64,000 nucleotides of DNA from Burkholderia sp. BCC1644 (GTDB lineage: Bacteria; Pseudomonadota; Gammaproteobacteria; Burkholderiales; Burkholderiaceae): contig NZ_CADFEI010000006.1 of assembly GCF_902833225.1 (NCBI RefSeq), positions 186,001 through 250,000 of the forward strand, in the 5' to 3' direction. The position numbers and the translations under genes were made by a program. Under the pieces are notes generated by a model. The model had not been told where the DNA came from. It did no database searches and saw only the letters and a program-made list of their open reading frames with translations. This document shows, in pieces, positions 36,743 through 46,591 of this stretch. Position 1 is the stretch's first letter; each line of letters begins with the position of its first letter.

Positions 36743-37936
36743 TCAGAACGCGTCGCCCGGCACCCGCACCCAGCCTTCCATCAGCACGCGCGCGCTGCGG
36801 CTCATGATCGCCTTGGTGACGGTCCACTCGCCGTTCTCCTGCTGCTGCGCTTCCGCGCCGACGCGCAGCGTGCCCGACGGATGGCCGAAGCGCACCGCGT
36901 TGCGTTCGCCGCCGCCCGCCGCCAGATTGACGAGCGTGCCGGGGATCGCCGCGGCCGTACCGATCGCGACCGCCGCCGTGCCCATCATCGCGTGATGCAG
37001 CTTGCCCATCGACATCGCGCGCACCAGCAGGTCGACGTCGCCCGCGTTCACGCGCTTGCCGCTCGACGCGACATAATCGGCGGGCTTCGCGACGAACGCG
37101 ATCTTCGGCGTGTGCTGCCGCGTCGCGATTTCATCGAGCGTATCGATCAGGCCCATGCGCAGCGCGCCGTGCGCGCGGATCGTCTCGAACTTCTCGAGCG
37201 CCTTCGCATCGCCGTTGATCGCATCCTGCAACTCGGTGCCCGTATAGCCGATCGCTTCCGCCTCGACGAAGATCGTCGGGATGCCCGCGTTGATCATCGT
37301 CGCCTTCAGCGCGCCGACGCCCGGCACCGCGAGATCGTCGACGAGGTTGCCGGTCGGGAACATCGAGCCGCCCGCGCCTTCTTCCTCGGCGGCCGGGTCC
37401 ATGAATTCGAGCTGCACTTCGGCGGCCGGGAACGTGACGCCGTCCAGCTCGAAGTCGCCCGTCTCCTGCACCGCGCCGTTCGTGACCGGCACATGCGCGA
37501 CGATCGTCTTGCCGATGTTCGCCTGCCAGATCCGCACGGTCGCGACGCCGTCGCGCGGCACGCGCGCCGGATCGACGAGCCCGCCGCTGATCGCGAACGG
37601 GCCGACGGCCGCCGACAGGTTGCCGCAGTTGCCGGTCCAGTCGACGAACGCCTTGTCGATCGCGACCTGGCCGAACAGGTAGTCGACGTCGTGGCCGGGC
37701 CGCGTGCTCTTCGACACGATCACCGTCTTGCTGGTGGACGACGTCGCGCCGCCCATCCCGTCGATCTGCTTGCCGTACGGATCGGGGCTGCCGATCACGC
37801 GCAGCAGCAGCGCGTCGCGCGCGGCGCCCGGCGCCTGTGCGGCGTCCGGCAGGTCCTGCAGCCGGAAGAACACGCCCTTGCTGGTACCGCCGCGGATATA
37901 GGTCGCGGGAATCCTGATTTGAGGAATGTGAGCCAT
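36743..37936 (-). CDS. prpF: 2-methylaconitate cis-trans isomerase PrpF
   Basis: 397 residues. PrpF isomerises the 2-methyl-trans-aconitate made by AcnD to the cis form. Features: PATYIRGGTSKGVFFRLQDLP at the N-terminus with the conserved GGTSKG, SPDPYGKQIDGMGGATSSTSK, and WTGNCGNLSAAVGPFAI with the conserved Asn-Cys-Gly of the diaminopimelate-epimerase-like fold. It is the last gene of the prp operon, 24 bases after acnD. The AcnD-PrpF pair replaces PrpD in this version of the methylcitrate cycle. Confidence 0.95.
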   Translation of the reverse strand: MAHIPQIRIPATYIRGGTSKGVFFRLQDLPDAAQAPGAARDALLLRVIGSPDPYGKQIDGMGGATSSTSKTVIVSKSTRPGHDVDYLFGQVAIDKAFVDWTGNCGNLSAAVGPFAISGGLVDPARVPRDGVATVRIWQANIGKTIVAHVPVTNGAVQETGDFELDGVTFPAAEVQLEFMDPAAEEEGAGGSMFPTGNLVDDLAVPGVGALKATMINAGIPTIFVEAEAIGYTGTELQDAINGDAKALEKFETIRAHGALRMGLIDTLDEIATRQHTPKIAFVAKPADYVASSGKRVNAGDVDLLVRAMSMGKLHHAMMGTAAVAIGTAAAIPGTLVNLAAGGGERNAVRFGHPSGTLRVGAEAQQQENGEWTVTKAIMSRSARVLMEGWVRVPGDAF

Positions 37937-37960
37937 GTCTGTGTTCCCGTTGTGCGCCCG

Positions 37961-40558
37961 TCAAGCCGCCTGCGACGATTCGAGGAAGTCCTGCGCGAAA
38001 CGCTGCAGCACGCCGCCCGCTTCGTAGATCGACACTTCCTCGGCCGTATCGAGCCGGCACGTCATCGGCACCTCGACGCGCTCGCCGTTCTTGCGGTGAA
38101 TCACGAGCGTCAGGTCGGCGCGCGGCGTGCGCTCGCCGATCACGTCGAAGGTCTCGGTGCCGTCGATGCCGAGCGTCGTCCGGTTCGTGCCCGGCTTGAA
38201 CTCGAGCGGCAGCACGCCCATCCCGATCAGGTTCGTGCGGTGGATCCGCTCGAAGCCTTCGGCGGCGATCGCCTCGACGCCCGCGAGCCGCACGCCCTTC
38301 GCGGCCCAGTCGCGCGACGAGCCCTGGCCGTAGTCGGCGCCGGCCACGACGATCAGCGGCTGCTTGCGATTCATGTACGTCTCGATCGCTTCCCACATCC
38401 GCATGACCTTGCCTTCCGGCTCGACGCGCGCGAGCGAGCCCTTCTTCACCGCGCCGTCGACGACCGCCATCTCGTTGATCAGCGTCGGGTTCGCGAAGGT
38501 CGCGCGCTGCGCGGTCAGGTGGTCTCCCCGGTGCGTCGCGTACGAGTTGAAGTCTTCTTCCGGCAGGCCCATCTTCGCGAGGTATTCGCCCGCCGCGCTA
38601 TCCAGCAGGATCGCGTTCGACGGCGACAGGTGGTCGGTCGTGATGTTGTCGCCGAGCACCGCGAGCGGGCGCATCCCCTGCAGCGTGCGCTCGCCTGCAA
38701 GCGCGCCCTCCCAGTACGGCGGACGGCGGATGTACGTGCTCTGCGCGCGCCAGTCGTACAGCGGCGCCGCGCGCTCGCCCGCATCGGCGCTGCGCGCGAA
38801 CATCGGCTCGTAGACCTTGCGGAACTGCTCGGGCTTCACGCTCGACGCGACGATCGCATCGATCTCCTCGTCGGTCGGCCAGATGTCCTTCAGCGTGACG
38901 GGCTTGCCGTCCTGATCGTGACCGAGCACGTCCTTCTCGATGTCGAAGCGGATCGTGCCGGCGATCGCATACGCGACGACGAGCGGCGGCGACGCGAGGA
39001 ACGCCTGCTTCGCATACGGGTGGATGCGGCCGTCGAAGTTGCGGTTGCCGGACAGCACGGCCGTCGCGTACAGGTCGCGATCGACGATCTCCTGCTGGAT
39101 CTTGGGATCGAGCGCGCCCGACATCCCGTTGCAGGTCGTGCACGCGAACGCGACGATGCCGAAGCCGAGCTTCTCGAGTTCGGGCAGCAGGTTCGCTTCT
39201 TCCAGATACAGTTCGACCGCCTTCGAGCCGGGCGCGAGCGAGCTCTTCACCCACGGCTTGCGCGTGAGGCCGCGCGCGTTCGCGTTGCGCGCGAGCAGGG
39301 CCGCGGCGATCACGTTGCGCGGGTTGCTGGTGTTCGTGCAGCTCGTGATCGCGGCGATGATCACCGCGCCGTCGGGCATCTCGCCCGCCTTCTCTTCCCA
39401 CTGGCCGGCGATCCCGCGCGCGGCGAGATCGGACGTCGGCAGCCGCTTGTGCGGGTTCGACGGGCCGGCCATGTTGCGCACGACGCTCGACAGGTCGAAC
39501 GTCAGCGTGCGCTCGTATTGCGCGTTGGCGAGCGTATCGGCCCACAGGCCCGCCGCCTTCGCATAGGTCTCGACCAGCTTCACCTGCTCGTCGCTGCGGC
39601 CGGTGAGGCGCAGGTAGTCGGTCGTCTGGCCGTCGATGAAGAACATCGCGGCCGTCGCGCCGTATTCGGGCGCCATGTTCGAGATCGTCGCGCGATCGCC
39701 GAGCGTGAGGCTCGCCGCGCCAACGCCACGGAATTCCAGGTACGCGCCGACCACCTTTTCCTTGCGCAGGAACTCGGTCAGCGCGAGCACGACGTCGGTC
39801 GCGGTGATGCCGGGCTGGCGCTTGCCGGTCAGCTCGACGCCGACGATGTCGGGCAGGCGCATCCACGACGCGCGGCCGAGCATCACGTTCTCGGCTTCGA
39901 GGCCGCCGACGCCGATCGCGATCACGCCGAGCGCGTCGACGTGCGGCGTGTGGCTGTCGGTGCCGACGCAGGTGTCCGGATACGCGACGCCATCGTCGCT
40001 GACCTGGATCACCGGCGACATTTTCTCGAGGTTGATCTGGTGCATGATGCCGTTGCCCGGCGGGATCACGTCGACGTTTTCGAACGCCTTCTTCGTCCAC
40101 TCGATGAAGTGGAAGCGATCCTCGTTGCGGCGATCCTCGATCGCGCGGTTCTTCGCGAACGCGTCCGGATCGAAGCCGCCGCATTCGACGGCGAGCGAGT
40201 GATCGACGATCAGCTGCACGGGCACGACCGGGTTCACCTTCGCCGGGTCGCCGCCGCCGTCGGCGATCGCGTCGCGCAGGCCGGCGAGATCGACGAGCGC
40301 CGTCTGCCCGAGGATGTCGTGGCACACCACGCGCGCCGGGAACCACGGGAAGTCGCGTTCGCGCTTGCGCTCGATGATCTGCGTCAGCGAATCGGCGAGT
40401 GTCGCCGGGTCGCAGCGGCGCACGAGGTTTTCGGCGAGCACGCGCGACGTGTACGGCAGCGTGTCGTAGGCGCCGGGCGCGATCGCGTCGACCGCGGCAC
40501 GCGCGTCGAAATAGTCCAGCGACGTGCCGGGCAGGGGTTTGCGGTTGGCGGTATTCAT
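37961..40558 (-). CDS. acnD: Fe/S-dependent 2-methylisocitrate dehydratase AcnD
   Basis: 865 residues. It dehydrates 2-methylcitrate in the methylcitrate cycle. Aconitase features: VCHDILGQTALVDLAGLRDAI and GTDSHTPHVDALGVIAIGVGG, and the 4Fe-4S cysteine ligands in AITSCTNTSNP and ACTTCNGMSG. The swivel domain carries GADYGQGSSRDWAAKGVRLAG. The ATG at MNTANRKPLPGTSLDYFDA fits family length. It lies 81 bases after prpC. Confidence 0.95.
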   Translation of the reverse strand: MNTANRKPLPGTSLDYFDARAAVDAIAPGAYDTLPYTSRVLAENLVRRCDPATLADSLTQIIERKRERDFPWFPARVVCHDILGQTALVDLAGLRDAIADGGGDPAKVNPVVPVQLIVDHSLAVECGGFDPDAFAKNRAIEDRRNEDRFHFIEWTKKAFENVDVIPPGNGIMHQINLEKMSPVIQVSDDGVAYPDTCVGTDSHTPHVDALGVIAIGVGGLEAENVMLGRASWMRLPDIVGVELTGKRQPGITATDVVLALTEFLRKEKVVGAYLEFRGVGAASLTLGDRATISNMAPEYGATAAMFFIDGQTTDYLRLTGRSDEQVKLVETYAKAAGLWADTLANAQYERTLTFDLSSVVRNMAGPSNPHKRLPTSDLAARGIAGQWEEKAGEMPDGAVIIAAITSCTNTSNPRNVIAAALLARNANARGLTRKPWVKSSLAPGSKAVELYLEEANLLPELEKLGFGIVAFACTTCNGMSGALDPKIQQEIVDRDLYATAVLSGNRNFDGRIHPYAKQAFLASPPLVVAYAIAGTIRFDIEKDVLGHDQDGKPVTLKDIWPTDEEIDAIVASSVKPEQFRKVYEPMFARSADAGERAAPLYDWRAQSTYIRRPPYWEGALAGERTLQGMRPLAVLGDNITTDHLSPSNAILLDSAAGEYLAKMGLPEEDFNSYATHRGDHLTAQRATFANPTLINEMAVVDGAVKKGSLARVEPEGKVMRMWEAIETYMNRKQPLIVVAGADYGQGSSRDWAAKGVRLAGVEAIAAEGFERIHRTNLIGMGVLPLEFKPGTNRTTLGIDGTETFDVIGERTPRADLTLVIHRKNGERVEVPMTCRLDTAEEVSIYEAGGVLQRFAQDFLESSQAA

Positions 40559-40639
40559 GATGTGGGGCGGGAATCTGGGTATGACGTTCCGCACGCGCCG
40601 GCGGCCCGCATCACGGGCGCCGGCATGCGCGGCGGGCGA

Positions 40640-41812
40640 TCAGCGCTTCTCGATCGGCACGAACTGCAGGTCTTCCGGACCGGTGTAGTTCGCGCTCGGG
40701 CGGATGATCTTGTTGTCGACGCGTTGCTCGATGATGTGCGCGCTCCAGCCCGACGTGCGCGAGATCACGAACAGCGGCGTGAACATCGCGGTCGGCACGC
40801 CCATCATGTGATACGACACCGCGCTGAACCAGTCGAGGTTCGGGAACATCTTCTTCGCGTCCCACATCACCGATTCGAGGCGCTCGGCGATGTTGTACAG
40901 CTTCACGTCGCCCGCTTCCTTCGACAGCTTGTGCGCGACGCCCTTGATCACCTTGTTGCGCGGATCGGAGATCGTGTAGACCGGGTGGCCGAAACCGATC
41001 ACGACTTCCTTGTTCTCGACGCGGCGGCGGATGTCGGCTTCGGCGTCGTCCGGCGAGCTGTAGCGGCTCTGGATTTCATACGCGACTTCGTTCGCGCCGC
41101 CGTGCTTCGGCCCGCGCAGCGCGCCGATCGCGCCGGTGATCGCCGAGTAGATGTCCGAGCCCGTGCCCGCGATCACGCGGCCCGTGAACGTCGACGCGTT
41201 GAATTCGTGCTCCGCGTACAGGATCAGCGACGTGTGCATCGCCTCGACCCACGACTTCGACGGCGTCTTGCCGTGCAGCAGGTGCAGGAAGTGGCCGCCG
41301 ATCGAGTCGTCGTCGGTTTCCGTCTCGATGCGCTTGCCGTTGTGCGAGAAGTGATACCAGTACAGCAGCATCGAGCCGAGCGACGCCATCAGGCGATCGG
41401 CGATGTCGCGCGCGCCCGGCAGGTTGTGGTCGTCCTTTTCCGGCAGCACGGTGCCGAGCACCGACACGCCCGTGCGCATCACGTCCATCGGGTGCGCGGA
41501 CGCCGGGATCTGCTCGAGCGCCACCTTCAGCGCGCTCGGCAGGCCGCGCAGCGCGCGCAGCTTGGTCTTGTACGCGGCCAGTTCGGTCAGGTTCGGCAGC
41601 GTGCCGTGTACGAGCAGGTGCGCGATTTCCTCGAATTCGCACGATTCGGCGACGTCGAGAATGTCGTAGCCGCGATAGTGCAGGTCGTTGCCGGTCTTGC
41701 CGACCGTGCACAGCGCCGTGTTGCCGGCCGTCACGCCCGACAGCGCCACCGACTTCTTCGGCTTGAATGCGCCTGCGGCGGCCGGTGCTGCTGCGTCTTT
41801 CGTCTCGCTCAT
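40640..41812 (-). CDS. prpC: 2-methylcitrate synthase PrpC
   Basis: 390 residues. Condenses propionyl-CoA and oxaloacetate to 2-methylcitrate. Citrate-synthase motifs: [22 protein letters not shown] at the N-terminus, GPKHGGANE with active-site His, the signature [16 protein letters not shown], and the Asp in [22 protein letters not shown]. The ATG at [11 protein letters not shown] is used; a start five codons upstream is possible. Followed by acnD. Confidence 0.95.
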   Translation of the reverse strand: MSETKDAAAPAAAGAFKPKKSVALSGVTAGNTALCTVGKTGNDLHYRGYDILDVAESCEFEEIAHLLVHGTLPNLTELAAYKTKLRALRGLPSALKVALEQIPASAHPMDVMRTGVSVLGTVLPEKDDHNLPGARDIADRLMASLGSMLLYWYHFSHNGKRIETETDDDSIGGHFLHLLHGKTPSKSWVEAMHTSLILYAEHEFNASTFTGRVIAGTGSDIYSAITGAIGALRGPKHGGANEVAYEIQSRYSSPDDAEADIRRRVENKEVVIGFGHPVYTISDPRNKVIKGVAHKLSKEAGDVKLYNIAERLESVMWDAKKMFPNLDWFSAVSYHMMGVPTAMFTPLFVISRTSGWSAHIIEQRVDNKIIRPSANYTGPEDLQFVPIEKR

Positions 41813-41927
41813 GTTTCCGTTCTCCAATTTGTATCGGGGGTATCAGCGGTCGGTTGAACCGGCGCCGCGGCGCCGGGCCCGACCGATGCAAAGCGCTCCA
41901 GGAACCGTGCCCGGCACGCGGGCCGCG

Positions 41928-42821
41928 TTACTTCTTGCCCTGCGCGAACAGCTCGTCGAGCTTGCGTTCGTATTCGTGATAGCCGAGGAAGTCGTACAGC
42001 TCGGCGCGCGTCTGCATGGTCGGCACGGCCGCCTTCTGCGTGCCGTCGCGGCGCAGCGTTTCGTAGAAGTTCAGCGCGGCCTTGTTCATCGCGCGATACG
42101 CGCCGCAGCAGTACAGCGCGATGTCGACGTTCGCCTCGCGCAGTTCGTCGAGCGTGAACAGCGGCGTCGAGCCGAACTCGGTCAGGTTCGCGAGGATCGG
42201 CACCTTCACGGCCGCCTTGAAGCGGCGGTAGTCGTCGAGCGACTTCATCGCTTCCGGGAAGATCATGTCCGCGCCGGCTTCGACATAAGCGATCGCGCGC
42301 TCGATCGCCGCGTCGATCCCTTCGGCGGCGGCCGCATCGGTGCGCGCCATGATCACGAACTGGTCGTCGGTACGCGCATCGACCGCGGCCTTCACGCGAT
42401 CGACCATTTCGTCGGTCGGCACGACTTCCTTGCCCGGACGGTGGCCGCAGCGCTTCTGGCCGACCTGGTCTTCCAGGTGCACGGCCGCGACGCCGGCCTT
42501 GATGAACGAGCGCACCGTGCGCGCGATGTTGAACGCGCCGCCCCAGCCCGTATCGATGTCGACCAGCAGCGGCAGGTCGGTCGCATTGGTGATCCGGTTC
42601 GCGTCGATCAGCACGTCTTCCATCGTGCTGATGCCGAGGTCGGGGATCCCGAGCGAGTTCGCGGCAACGCCGCCACCCGACAGGTACACAGCCTTGAAGC
42701 CGACGGCCTGCGCCATCTTGGCCGCGTACGCGGTGATCGCGCCGACCACCTGCAGCGGCTGTTCCGCCGCGACTGCCGCGCGGAATTTCGCGCCGGCGCT
42801 CTGAAGATGCGTATTGCTCAT
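41928..42821 (-). CDS. prpB: Methylisocitrate lyase PrpB
   Basis: 297 residues. Cleaves 2-methylisocitrate to pyruvate and succinate. [27 protein letters not shown] opens the barrel, [11 protein letters not shown] binds Mg2+, and [11 protein letters not shown] holds the catalytic Cys. The start [17 protein letters not shown] has the strong site AGGAGG seven bases upstream. First gene of the prp operon, with a sigma-54 promoter upstream. Confidence 0.96.
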   Translation of the reverse strand: MSNTHLQSAGAKFRAAVAAEQPLQVVGAITAYAAKMAQAVGFKAVYLSGGGVAANSLGIPDLGISTMEDVLIDANRITNATDLPLLVDIDTGWGGAFNIARTVRSFIKAGVAAVHLEDQVGQKRCGHRPGKEVVPTDEMVDRVKAAVDARTDDQFVIMARTDAAAAEGIDAAIERAIAYVEAGADMIFPEAMKSLDDYRRFKAAVKVPILANLTEFGSTPLFTLDELREANVDIALYCCGAYRAMNKAALNFYETLRRDGTQKAAVPTMQTRAELYDFLGYHEYERKLDELFAQGKK

Positions 42822-42851
42822 GAACGGCCTCCTGATGGAATGCCCGATAAC

Positions 42852-42867
42852 AGCAAGGACCGGGCCA
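42852..42867 (-). promoter_or_regulatory. Sigma-54 promoter of prpBC-acnD-prpF
   Basis: On the minus strand TGGCCCGGTCCTTGCT has GG and GC exactly 10 bases apart, matching the -24/-12 consensus TGGCAC-N5-TTGC. It lies 30 bases before the prpB ATG. The divergent prpR gene encodes the matching sigma-54 activator. Confidence 0.85.
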
Positions 42868-42932
42868 GCTCGCGAAACGTCGCTAACCCACTGATTCTTA
42901 AGCAACCGGCACGAGCGATGCTGCGACCTGAT

Positions 42933-42969
42933 ATTTCAATTCGGCAATTTCGTGTTTCAAAAATGAAAT
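42933..42969. promoter_or_regulatory. Probable PrpR enhancer/operator site
   Basis: An A/T-rich stretch between prpB and prpR holds ATTTCA at 42933 and the dyad TTTCA-AAAA-TGAAA at 42955-42968, giving repeated TTTCA/TGAAA half-sites about 70-100 bases upstream of the prpB -24 element. This is the usual distance for a sigma-54 enhancer-binding protein. The site also overlaps the prpR promoter region, allowing autoregulation. Confidence 0.5.
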
Positions 42970-42991
42970 CGCACGCGCATAATCGATCGTC

Positions 42992-44974
42992 ATGGACCTC
43001 TCCTCGACCAAGCCCGTCGGCCCGGCCGATCGCACGGTGCGCCCGCGCATCTGGGCGATGGGCATCAGCCGCCTGCGCGACCTGTTTCGCGAGATCGCCG
43101 GCGAATTCGACGAACGCGCCGACGTGCGCATCGTGACGCGCGCCTATGAGGATGCGCTCAGCGCGATCGCCGAGGCCGGCACCACGCGGCCCGACGTGAT
43201 CGTCGCGGCCGGCTCGAACGGCGGCTTCCTGAAAACGCGCGCGCAGGTGCCGGTGGTGGTGGTATCGCCGACCGGCTTCGACGTGATGCAGGCGCTCGCA
43301 CGCGCACGGCGCGACGCGTCGCGGATCGCGCTCGTCAGCGCCGGGGAAACGCCGCCGGAAGTGCGTCGCTTCGTCGCCGCGTACGGCCTCGACGTGCAGT
43401 TTGCGTCATATCAGTCCGCGCAGGAAGCGGAAGCCTGCGTGCACGACCTGCGCGATCGCGGCATCGAAACGATCGTCGGCCCGGGCCTCGTCACCGATCT
43501 CGCGGCGAGTGCCGGTATGGGCGCGGTGTTCCTGTATTCGCATGCGTCGGTGCGCAAGGCCGTCGAGACGGCGCTCGAAGTCGCGTATGCGACGCACGCC
43601 GAGGCGTTCCGCCGCCAGCGGCTCGACACGCTGCTGCAGCACTTGCGCGACGGCGTCGTTGCGCTCGACGCGCGCGGCCGAGTCGAGGCGATCAACGAGC
43701 GGCTCGCGTCGGCGCTCGGGGTCGAACCCGCGGCGGCCGTGGGCCGCGCGCTCGTCGACCTGCGGCCCGAGCTGCGTACGCTGCGCGGCGAGGACGGCGA
43801 CGCGCTCGCGACCGTACGCGGCGTGCGTTACGTCGTGCATCGCGGGCCGCTCGTCGATCGCGGCGTGACGTCGGGCAGCGTGCTGACGTTCCAGGAATCG
43901 CGCGCGGTCGAACGGCTCGATCGCGCCTTGCGTTCGCAGCCGACCACGCAGCAGTTCGCCGCGCGCTACGCGCTCGACGACGTGGTCGGCGCCTCCGCGC
44001 CGATGACGCGCGTGCGCGACCTCGTGCGCCGCTACGCGAAATCCGACGCGACCGTGCTCGTGCTCGGCGAAAGCGGCACCGGCAAGGAAATGATCGCGCA
44101 GAGCCTGCACGCGCTGTCCGCGCGGCGCAGCTACCCGTTCGTCGCGGTCAACTGCGGCGCGTTTCCGGAAGCGCTGCTCGAAAGCGAGCTGTTCGGTTAT
44201 GAGGAAGGCGCGTTCACCGGCGCGCGGCGCGGCGGCAAGACCGGCCTGTTCGAGGCCGCGCACCGCGGCACGCTGTTTCTCGACGAGATCGGCGAGATGC
44301 CGCCGTCGCTCCAGAGCCGGCTGCTGCGCGTGCTGCAGGAGCGCGAGGTGATCCGCCTCGGCTCGACCGAGCCGATCCGCATCGACGTGCGCGTGATCGC
44401 CGCGACACACCGTCCGCTGCTCGCGGCCGTCGAGGCCGGCACCTTCCGCGCGGATCTCTATTACCGGCTCAACATCCTGAACGTCGGCCTGCCGCCGCTG
44501 CGCGAGCGCGCGGCCGACATCCCCGCGCTCGCGGCCACGCTGCTCGTGCAGGCCGCACGACGCGAGCCGCGCCTCGCCGAACGCCTGCGCGACGCCGCCG
44601 ATGCCGCGCGCGTGCTCGGCGCGACGCAGGCCGCGCTCGCGCGCTATCGGTGGCCCGGCAACGTCCGCGAACTGCAGAACGTGATCGAACGGATCGCGGT
44701 AGAGCTGGCCGAGGAAGCCGACGAAAACGATCCGGCCGCCGCCTGCGGCGCGCTCGATCCCGACGCGCTGCAGGCGATCGCGCCCGAGCTGTTCGCGGCG
44801 CCGCCCGACGCGGCCGACACCGACGATGCGCAGACGCTGCACGCGCGCCGCCGTCGCGCCGAAGCCGACGAGATCCGCGCGGTACTCGACGCGTGCGGCG
44901 GCGACCGCGACCGCGCGTGCGCGATGCTCGGCATCAGCAAGACGACGCTGTGGCGAAAGTTGTCGGTGAAATAG
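42992..44974 (+). CDS. prpR: Propionate catabolism activator PrpR (sigma-54 dependent)
   Basis: 660 residues. The N-terminal PrpR receptor domain (residues about 17-190, [23 protein letters not shown]) senses 2-methylcitrate in studied homologues. A PAS-like segment (residues about 205-310) comes next. The AAA+ domain has Walker A GESGTGKE at 359 and GAFTGA at 406-411, which contacts sigma-54. A Fis-type helix-turn-helix closes the protein ([17 protein letters not shown]). It diverges from prpB. Confidence 0.94.
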   Translation: MDLSSTKPVGPADRTVRPRIWAMGISRLRDLFREIAGEFDERADVRIVTRAYEDALSAIAEAGTTRPDVIVAAGSNGGFLKTRAQVPVVVVSPTGFDVMQALARARRDASRIALVSAGETPPEVRRFVAAYGLDVQFASYQSAQEAEACVHDLRDRGIETIVGPGLVTDLAASAGMGAVFLYSHASVRKAVETALEVAYATHAEAFRRQRLDTLLQHLRDGVVALDARGRVEAINERLASALGVEPAAAVGRALVDLRPELRTLRGEDGDALATVRGVRYVVHRGPLVDRGVTSGSVLTFQESRAVERLDRALRSQPTTQQFAARYALDDVVGASAPMTRVRDLVRRYAKSDATVLVLGESGTGKEMIAQSLHALSARRSYPFVAVNCGAFPEALLESELFGYEEGAFTGARRGGKTGLFEAAHRGTLFLDEIGEMPPSLQSRLLRVLQEREVIRLGSTEPIRIDVRVIAATHRPLLAAVEAGTFRADLYYRLNILNVGLPPLRERAADIPALAATLLVQAARREPRLAERLRDAADAARVLGATQAALARYRWPGNVRELQNVIERIAVELAEEADENDPAAACGALDPDALQAIAPELFAAPPDAADTDDAQTLHARRRRAEADEIRAVLDACGGDRDRACAMLGISKTTLWRKLSVK

Positions 44975-45019
44975 GCAGGCCGGATTCGACGCGCCGGCGG
45001 GCTTGCCTGAAGAGGCCCG

Positions 45020-45637
45020 TCACTCGGCCTTGTGATAGTGGCGGTACGCCTTCGCGCGATTGCCGCACGACGACATCGAACACCAGCGGCGGCTGCCGTT
45101 CTTGCTGTCGTCGATGAACAGCCACTGGCAGGCGTCGTTCGCGCAACGCTTGACCTTCGCGAGCCGCGCCCCGCCGAGCAGGTCGATCGCCGACCACAGG
45201 ACCGGGCTCAGCAGCGCCGCGAGCGTGGCGCCCATGCCGCCGATCCGCCACCCATAGGCGCCGTCGATGCGCGCCAGCGCGACGCGCGGCGCCGCTTCTG
45301 CAAGAAAACCGCCGAGCAGCGCCAGGTCGTCGGCGTGCGGCTCGCGCTGCTCGGCCTGCGCATGAAAGAGCCGATACAGCGCCTCGCGCAACGCGAGCGC
45401 GCGAGCGAGCGTCGCCGGTTCCTCACCCCTCTCCCGTATGCGACACGCTTCGGCCAGACCGATCGGTACGCCCGCCTGCTCGCGGCACCACGTGACCAGG
45501 TCGTCCAGCGTCCCGAGGGTTTCCGTCGGCGCGTCGGCGCCGCGCCAGTACAGCGTGTTCGCGAAATCGATGCTCAGCGTTTCCGGCGGCGCCGGAATCA
45601 GGCAGTCCGTCATGACGGAAGGTTGCGTTTTGCTCAT
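45020..45637 (-). CDS. ABATE/CGNR zinc-finger transcriptional regulator
   Basis: 205 residues (start MSKTQPSVMTDCLIPAP; a Met 8 residues later is possible). The N-terminal ABATE stress-sensing domain includes LSIDFANTLYWRGADAPTETL. The C-terminal CGNR zinc finger is KRCANDACQWLFIDDSKN, then SRRWCSMSSCGNRAKAYRHY, with four Cys ligands. Proteins of this type usually repress a neighbouring gene. Two dyads lie between it and the VOC gene copies, which it may control. Confidence 0.9.
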   Translation of the reverse strand: MSKTQPSVMTDCLIPAPPETLSIDFANTLYWRGADAPTETLGTLDDLVTWCREQAGVPIGLAEACRIRERGEEPATLARALALREALYRLFHAQAEQREPHADDLALLGGFLAEAAPRVALARIDGAYGWRIGGMGATLAALLSPVLWSAIDLLGGARLAKVKRCANDACQWLFIDDSKNGSRRWCSMSSCGNRAKAYRHYHKAE

Positions 45638-45651
45638 GACGCGATCGTATC

Positions 45652-45713
45652 TAACCATCATGCCGGTTGACAAGCTTCCGGCCGCTTTCTAACATAACCA
45701 GCATGGTGGTTAT
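45652..45713. promoter_or_regulatory. Operator-like dyads between the CGNR regulator and VOC genes
   Basis: ATAACCA-GCATGG-TGGTTAT (45694-45713) is a perfect 7-bp dyad with a 6-base spacer. A second, weaker AACC/GGTT pair (TAACCATCATGCCGGTTGA) lies about 40 bases earlier, just upstream of the regulator start. The shared AACC-GGTT core suggests one protein binds both; the CGNR regulator is the natural candidate. Confidence 0.55.
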
Positions 45714-45757
45714 GAACGGATTGACTGCACTGCCCCCTTCGGATCAAGGAGACACAG

Positions 45758-45865
45758 ATGATCGATCGACTTTCCTTCGGTGTTATCCACAACGACCGCA
45801 GCCGCGCGTCGTACGACAGCACGCTCGGCGCGCTTCGCTACAAGCGGCTGGCTTGGTGCCTGTAA
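45758..45865 (+). pseudogene. 5' fragment of a VOC gene (truncated duplicate)
   Basis: The frame MIDRLSFGVIHNDRSRASYD continues as STLGALRYKRLAWCL and stop, 35 codons. It parallels the first 32 residues of the intact VOC gene that follows (MIDHLSFGVAHIGRSRTFYDSTLGALGYKRL), and the leader TCAAGGAG-CACAG is shared too. It is therefore a decayed tandem copy cut off after codon 31; a functional peptide is unlikely. Confidence 0.85.
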
Positions 45866-45911
45866 GCCGGTTTGCCGCACTGACGTCCCCCTCAGTTCAA
45901 GGAGCCCACAG

Positions 45912-46295
45912 ATGATCGATCACCTTTCCTTCGGCGTCGCCCACATCGGCCGCAGCCGCACGTTCTACGACAGCACGCTCGGCGCGCTCGGCTACAAGCG
46001 GCTGTACAGCGACGACGGCTCGATCGGCTACGGCGCGACCGAACCGGTGCTGTGGCTGCAGCATGCGGCTCGCCCCATCGCCGCCGATCCCGAGTCCGGG
46101 TTGCACCTGTCGTTCAAGGCCGCTTCGCCCGTCGAGGTCGACGCGTTCTACCGCGCCGCGCTCGAGCACGGCGGCCAGGACAACGGCGGGCCCGGCAAGC
46201 GCGAGCACTACGGCCCCGGCTATTACGCGGCGTTCGTCGTCGATCCCGACGGGTATCGGCTGGAAGCGCATTGCGAACTGGACAACATCGTGTGA
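45912..46295 (+). CDS. VOC (glyoxalase/dioxygenase-like) family protein
   Basis: 127 residues: MIDHLSFGVAHIGRSRTFYDSTLGALGYKR with the first metal-site His, then GLHLSFKAASPVEVDAFYRAALEHGG and FVVDPDGYRLEAHCEL with the closing His/Glu. This is a two-module VOC fold; substrate unknown (lactoylglutathione-type or antibiotic-binding relatives exist). It is the only intact copy of a gene that appears three times in 3 kb. The ATG follows AAGGAGCCCACAG. Confidence 0.92.
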   Translation: MIDHLSFGVAHIGRSRTFYDSTLGALGYKRLYSDDGSIGYGATEPVLWLQHAARPIAADPESGLHLSFKAASPVEVDAFYRAALEHGGQDNGGPGKREHYGPGYYAAFVVDPDGYRLEAHCELDNIV

Positions 46296-46316
46296 CCCGT
46301 TCGCGTACGAACGCCA

Positions 46317-46358
46317 AGGGCCCGATTCCGCTTGATGCGGAATCGGGCCCTCGCTTTT
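46317..46358 (+). terminator. Intrinsic terminator after the intact VOC gene
   Basis: AGGGCCCGATTCCGC and GCGGAATCGGGCCCT form a perfect 15-bp stem with a 5-base loop followed by CGCTTTT. A near-identical hairpin follows the truncated VOC copy at 48828, showing that the duplicated block included the terminator. Confidence 0.9.
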
Positions 46359-46426
46359 GAATCATCGCCGTCCGGTTGCCGACGACCGCCGCAGGCGGTC
46401 GTCCAGCGGGATCGTGGCATGCGCGG

Positions 46427-46488
46427 TTATTGCGCGCCGCGCGTGCGCTGCAACTGCTCGCCGAGCCCTTCGATGCCGAGGCGCACCG
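46427..46488 (-). pseudogene. 3' fragment of a fumarylacetoacetate-hydrolase gene (duplicate)
   Basis: The minus strand encodes VRLGIEGLGEQLQRTRGAQ and a stop, matching the last 19 residues of the intact FAH-family gene at 48988 (VRLGVEGLGEQLQSTRNAQ). Similarity ends sharply at about 46488, where foreign-looking DNA begins. The body of this copy is missing. Confidence 0.88.
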
Positions 46489-46591
46489 CAGGCAAGCTGT
46501 GGTATTCGGTGAACTACCGCGCTTGCGGCAAGCCCGCCGCCGGCACCTGCTGGGGCTGGCAAGCGAGCGGCCTGGCGCGGCGTTTTCACAT

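Noticed and set aside
36656..41857. A 1733-codon open frame on the plus strand opposite the prp genes
   Set aside because: It is the Arg/His/Asp-rich antisense shadow of prpF, acnD and prpC, a usual effect of high GC content; the minus-strand proteins match known enzymes along their length.
45758..45865. A functional 35-residue peptide gene
   Set aside because: Its sequence is the start of the adjacent VOC gene and lacks the metal-binding second half; treated as a decayed duplicate.
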